64,000 nucleotides of DNA from Shimazuella alba (lineage in GTDB: Bacteria; Bacillota; Bacilli; Thermoactinomycetales; Thermoactinomycetaceae): the NCBI RefSeq assembly GCF_009831235.1, contig NZ_WUUL01000003.1, forward strand, positions 124,001-188,000, written 5' to 3'. Below, one piece after another: positions 60,977 to 64,000 of this stretch. Both the position numbers and the translations under genes were made by a program. The first letter of the stretch is position 1, and every line of letters starts with the position of its first letter. Under the pieces are notes generated by a model, which was given only the letters and a program-made list of their open reading frames with translations, had not been told where the DNA came from and made no database searches.

Positions 60977-63019
60977 TCAATCTAACATCAACTCCTCAGT
61001 TTGCAGTTTTGTCAACAAAACTTGGTATTCTTCTTCCGTGATACCTTCTTGGGAGTGAAGTATTTCCTTTGCATCTGTTCTAGCAACTTCCAATATATGT
61101 TCATCACGAGTTAAATCTGCCAAGCGAAACTCAGGAAGTCCACTCTGCTTTACTCCAAGAAAATCCCCTGGGCCTCTCATTTGCAGATCTCGTTCTGAGA
61201 TGACAAATCCATCTGTCGTCTCTGTCATAATTTCCATTCTTTCTTTGCCCGTTTCTGATTTTGGGTTTGCTACAAGCACACAAGTAGATGCTCCTCCGCC
61301 TCTGCCAACTCTTCCTCTAAGCTGATGAAGTTGAGCTAAACCAAAACGATCTGCATCATAAATAACCATCACAGTAGCATTTGGTACATTTACGCCTACC
61401 TCAATCACAGTAGTGGAGATTAGAACCTGCACATCGTTTTGCTCATATAAACCCATGATTTCTTCTTTTTCTAAGGAGCTCATTCTCCCATGCAGCAATC
61501 CGACACGGATCGGAGATAGTTCCAAAGTCACTTGCTCGAATAATTCTACTGCATTCGCTAAATCTAATTTTTCGGATTCCTCAATCAGCGGGCATATGAT
61601 ATAAGCTTGTCTCCCATTTTGACACTCTTTGGCAACAAATTTGATAATCCTTTCCCAAGCTTCTTTCTTTACCCAATACGTAGTGATAGGTTCTCTTCCG
61701 GCAGGCATCTCATCAATAATCGAAATATCCATCTCTCCATATACAGATATCGCAAGGGTGCGTGGAATAGGAGTTGCAGTCATCATCAGCACATCAGGTG
61801 CTTCTCCTTTTTCTCGCAAAGATGCACGTTGTTTCACTCCGAAGCGATGCTGTTCATCCGTGATCACCAATCCAAGTTTGCGATAGATCACTTTTTCTTG
61901 AATAAGTGCATGTGTCCCTACAATAATATCTGCTAACCCCATTTGGATTTGCCCAAGCACTTCCCGTCGATTGGCGGCTGTCATATTTCCGGTGAGTGTC
62001 ACGACTTGTAAGCCTAATGGTTTCAGCAGTGTTTTAAGAGAAGTAGCATGTTGGTCTGCTAGGATCTCCGTAGGAACCATCAACGCGCCTTGGTATCCAG
62101 ATAAATAGTTGGCATACAATGCAATAGCTGCAACTACTGTTTTCCCAGATCCGACATCACCTTGGAGTAGTCGATTCATCTGATGAGGAGACTCTAAATC
62201 AGAGCATATTTCATCTACCACCCTTTGCTGGGCTCCTGTCAACGGAAAATCAAGGCTTTGTAACATTAGTTGAAGCTTATCCTTGGGGATTTCTCTAGTA
62301 ATCCCTTTTGTTTCCTTACGATCTTGCAGTCTTGACCACATTAACCGGCATTCATACAGAAACAATTCCTCATAGACAATGGCTCTTCTCGCTTGATGCC
62401 CATCTTTCATGTCTTTAGGAAAATGAAGTAAATACATCGCTTTGGCTCGAGGAATAAGTCTATATTTTGTTCGCAACGTTTCCGGCAGCACTTCTTCTAT
62501 TTGATTACCATATTCCTTGAAAGCTTCATAAATAAGCTTTCTTAGCCATGCGACACGGATTTTACTCGTTACAGAATAAACTGGTTCCAATTGATCCTGG
62601 TGTAATTGCTGCTCATTTTTGCTTAAAAATGTTCGATCTCCAATTATCTGTAACTTTTCGCGATCCCATTTTCCTGTAACCATGATAGGTAATCCATTTG
62701 TAAGTTTGGACTTCAAAAAATGTTGATTAAACCAAATGACTGTTATCGGAATCCCGTCTACTTCTAGCTTTACCGTCAGACGGGATTGTTTTTTTCCATA
62801 CCAACGTATACTTGGAGCTCCCGCAATTATCCCTTGGAAAGTAACTCTTTCCTCGTGAGGAGCGTCCACAGGATTGGTGACCTGATAATCATCATACCGA
62901 AATGGATAATAAGTCAGCAGATCAAATACTGTCGTAATACCTAATTCAGATAAATGCATTGCCCGCTCTGGTCCAACTCCAGGCAATGTGGTAACCGGAA
63001 TATTTGTAAGTTTGATCAT
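60977..63019 (-). CDS. recG: ATP-dependent DNA helicase RecG
   Basis: 680 residues. N-terminal wedge/OB domain (about 1-170), then superfamily 2 helicase motifs: LLQGDVGSGKTVVAAIAL (Walker A), TDEQHRFGVKQR (DExH), TATPIPRTL and QLRGRVGRGG. Remodels stalled forks and Holliday junctions. Start codon overlaps the sdaAA stop (ATGA). In B. subtilis recG precedes fapR; here they are 17 kb apart. Confidence 0.97.
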   Translation of the reverse strand: MIKLTNIPVTTLPGVGPERAMHLSELGITTVFDLLTYYPFRYDDYQVTNPVDAPHEERVTFQGIIAGAPSIRWYGKKQSRLTVKLEVDGIPITVIWFNQHFLKSKLTNGLPIMVTGKWDREKLQIIGDRTFLSKNEQQLHQDQLEPVYSVTSKIRVAWLRKLIYEAFKEYGNQIEEVLPETLRTKYRLIPRAKAMYLLHFPKDMKDGHQARRAIVYEELFLYECRLMWSRLQDRKETKGITREIPKDKLQLMLQSLDFPLTGAQQRVVDEICSDLESPHQMNRLLQGDVGSGKTVVAAIALYANYLSGYQGALMVPTEILADQHATSLKTLLKPLGLQVVTLTGNMTAANRREVLGQIQMGLADIIVGTHALIQEKVIYRKLGLVITDEQHRFGVKQRASLREKGEAPDVLMMTATPIPRTLAISVYGEMDISIIDEMPAGREPITTYWVKKEAWERIIKFVAKECQNGRQAYIICPLIEESEKLDLANAVELFEQVTLELSPIRVGLLHGRMSSLEKEEIMGLYEQNDVQVLISTTVIEVGVNVPNATVMVIYDADRFGLAQLHQLRGRVGRGGGASTCVLVANPKSETGKERMEIMTETTDGFVISERDLQMRGPGDFLGVKQSGLPEFRLADLTRDEHILEVARTDAKEILHSQEGITEEEYQVLLTKLQTEELMLD

Positions 63020-63909
63020 TCGTCTTCCTTTGTATCATGAAATATTTGCCTTTCTAATGAGCGTCCAGTTGGAGTGGCTGCCAATCCCCCAAGAGCCGTC
63101 TCACGAAGAGCAACTGGCATGTCTTGACCAATTTTGTACATAGCCCCTATGACTTCATCTGTCGGGATGATGCTTTTCACACCAGCAAGGGCTAAATCTG
63201 CTGCCACCATGGCGATCGCAGCACCCATGGCATTTCGTTTTACACAAGGAGCTTCTACCAGACCCGCGATAGGATCGCAAACAAGCCCAAGCATATTCTT
63301 CAATGCGATGGCTGCTGCTTCTGCTGATTGAGAAGGTGTTCCTCCTGCCATTTCGACAACGGCAGCCGCAGCCATCGCAGTTGCACTTCCTACTTCCGCT
63401 TGGCAGCCGCCTGTAGCTCCTGAGATACATGCATTATTTGCAATACAATATCCGATTGCACCTGAAACAAATAACCCAGCGATCATGGCATCTCGATCTA
63501 ATTTAAATTTTTCAGCCGCAGTAAAGATCGTTCCTGGTAATATTCCGCATGCTCCAGCTGTCGGTGTTGCAACGATAATTCCCATTGCAGCATTCACTTC
63601 GGAAACAGCCGTAGCTCGTGATACGGCATCCAATACTGTTTCTCCTGATAGTAAAATCGGCGCGTTCTTTTTATAGTACTGAATTCGTTTCGCATCTCCA
63701 CCAGATAATCCACTGGGAGAACGTTTATCTTCTGATAAACCTCGAGCAATTGCCTGACCCATTACATCTAGGTTTCTTCCCATCTCGGCCCATATATCTT
63801 CGCGAGATCGGTTCATCACCTCAGACTCTTGTCTAACCATCACTTCGGAAATTTTAAGATCTTCCGATTCTGCTAGTTCCACTAATTCTGCAACACTCCG
63901 AAAGTTCAT
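63016..63909 (-). CDS. sdaAA: L-serine dehydratase, iron-sulfur-dependent, alpha subunit
   Basis: 297 residues. Converts serine to pyruvate with SdaAB. Cysteines for the 4Fe-4S cluster are seen in TPTAGACGILPGT, ISGATGGCQAEVGSA and LVCDPIAGLVEAPCVKRNAMG. ATG 63909 with GGAAGGAG; sdaAB is expected just beyond the right edge. Confidence 0.95.
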   Translation of the reverse strand: MNFRSVAELVELAESEDLKISEVMVRQESEVMNRSREDIWAEMGRNLDVMGQAIARGLSEDKRSPSGLSGGDAKRIQYYKKNAPILLSGETVLDAVSRATAVSEVNAAMGIIVATPTAGACGILPGTIFTAAEKFKLDRDAMIAGLFVSGAIGYCIANNACISGATGGCQAEVGSATAMAAAAVVEMAGGTPSQSAEAAAIALKNMLGLVCDPIAGLVEAPCVKRNAMGAAIAMVAADLALAGVKSIIPTDEVIGAMYKIGQDMPVALRETALGGLAATPTGRSLERQIFHDTKEDE

Positions 63910-64000
63910 GGCTTTATCTCCTTCCACAAGAAAATTTGGTTGTAGTTAGCTTTCATGAGTTACATAGATAAATATCTATCAATTAGAAACCACCGATATA

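Noticed and set aside
1-64000. CRISPR arrays, rRNA and tRNA genes
   Set aside because: No regularly spaced short repeats were seen; the only tandem repeat is the 154-bp pair. No rRNA stretch or tRNA cloverleaf was recognised by eye; a covariance scan would be decisive.

Overview
The window looks like chromosome from an AT-rich, low-G+C, endospore-forming Gram-positive bacterium of the order Bacillales. The evidence is an H-type small acid-soluble spore protein, a CotF-like coat protein, the sporulation membrane protein YlbJ, a candidate CsfG sporulation RNA, the FapR regulon, and the Bacillus-type order of the rbgA-rplS-trmD-rimM-rpsP-ffh-ylxM, ftsY-smc and rnc-fab-plsX-fapR blocks. A member of the Thermoactinomycetaceae would fit, but that is inference. 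Almost all core genes lie on the minus strand; accessory genes use both strands.

Layout. 1-878 is the start of a fatty acyl-AMP ligase-like gene that runs off the left edge. 1124-4111 holds threonine dehydratase and an ArsR/AHSA1 fusion regulator behind a perfect 21-bp inverted repeat. 4738-11108 is the core block yraN-rnhB-rbgA-lepB-rplS-trmD-rimM-rpsP-ffh-ylxM. 11109-23376 is an accessory segment with an amino-acid catabolic locus (two transcription units plus a divergent LysR gene), a drug/metabolite exporter, spore genes and several unrecognised small genes. 23377-27926 is ftsY-smc. 27927-36944 is a second accessory segment in which a 6.1-kb Tn3-family transposon has landed inside an IS200/IS605-type (tnpB) element, with a TACAA target duplication. 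36945-43562 is rnc-fabF-acpP-fabG-fabD-fabH-plsX-fapR, with a FapR operator. 43642-43949 is a tandem pair of structured 154-bp repeats. 43971-50175 holds rpmF, yceD, ylbL, ylbK, ylbJ, coaD and rsmD, followed by a candidate csfG sRNA with a sigmaF/sigmaG-type promoter. 50474-60833 is a mixed accessory region: DUF2062 protein, lipoate ligase, secreted hydrolase, lipoprotein, katA with a PerR box, cotF-like gene, DUF3298 protein and a second degenerate tnpB element. 60977-63909 is recG-sdaAA.

How the genes work together. The fapR-plsX-fabH-fabD-fabG-acpP-fabF-rnc run would place all of type II fatty-acid initiation and elongation under one FapR-controlled unit, coupled to phospholipid synthesis by PlsX and to RNA processing by RNase III. 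ffh-ylxM-ftsY, rpsP, rplS, rimM, trmD, rbgA and lepB cover ribosome assembly and protein export.

The main oddity is a dispersed set of small genes of unknown function sitting singly between host transcription units. Several are much richer in G+C than their neighbours, and most are followed by a perfect, U-tract-less hairpin. At least three more are decayed. This resembles repeated acquisition of phage- or actinobacterium-like single-gene cassettes. With the covarying tandem repeats at 43642-43949, it is the least explained content of the window.
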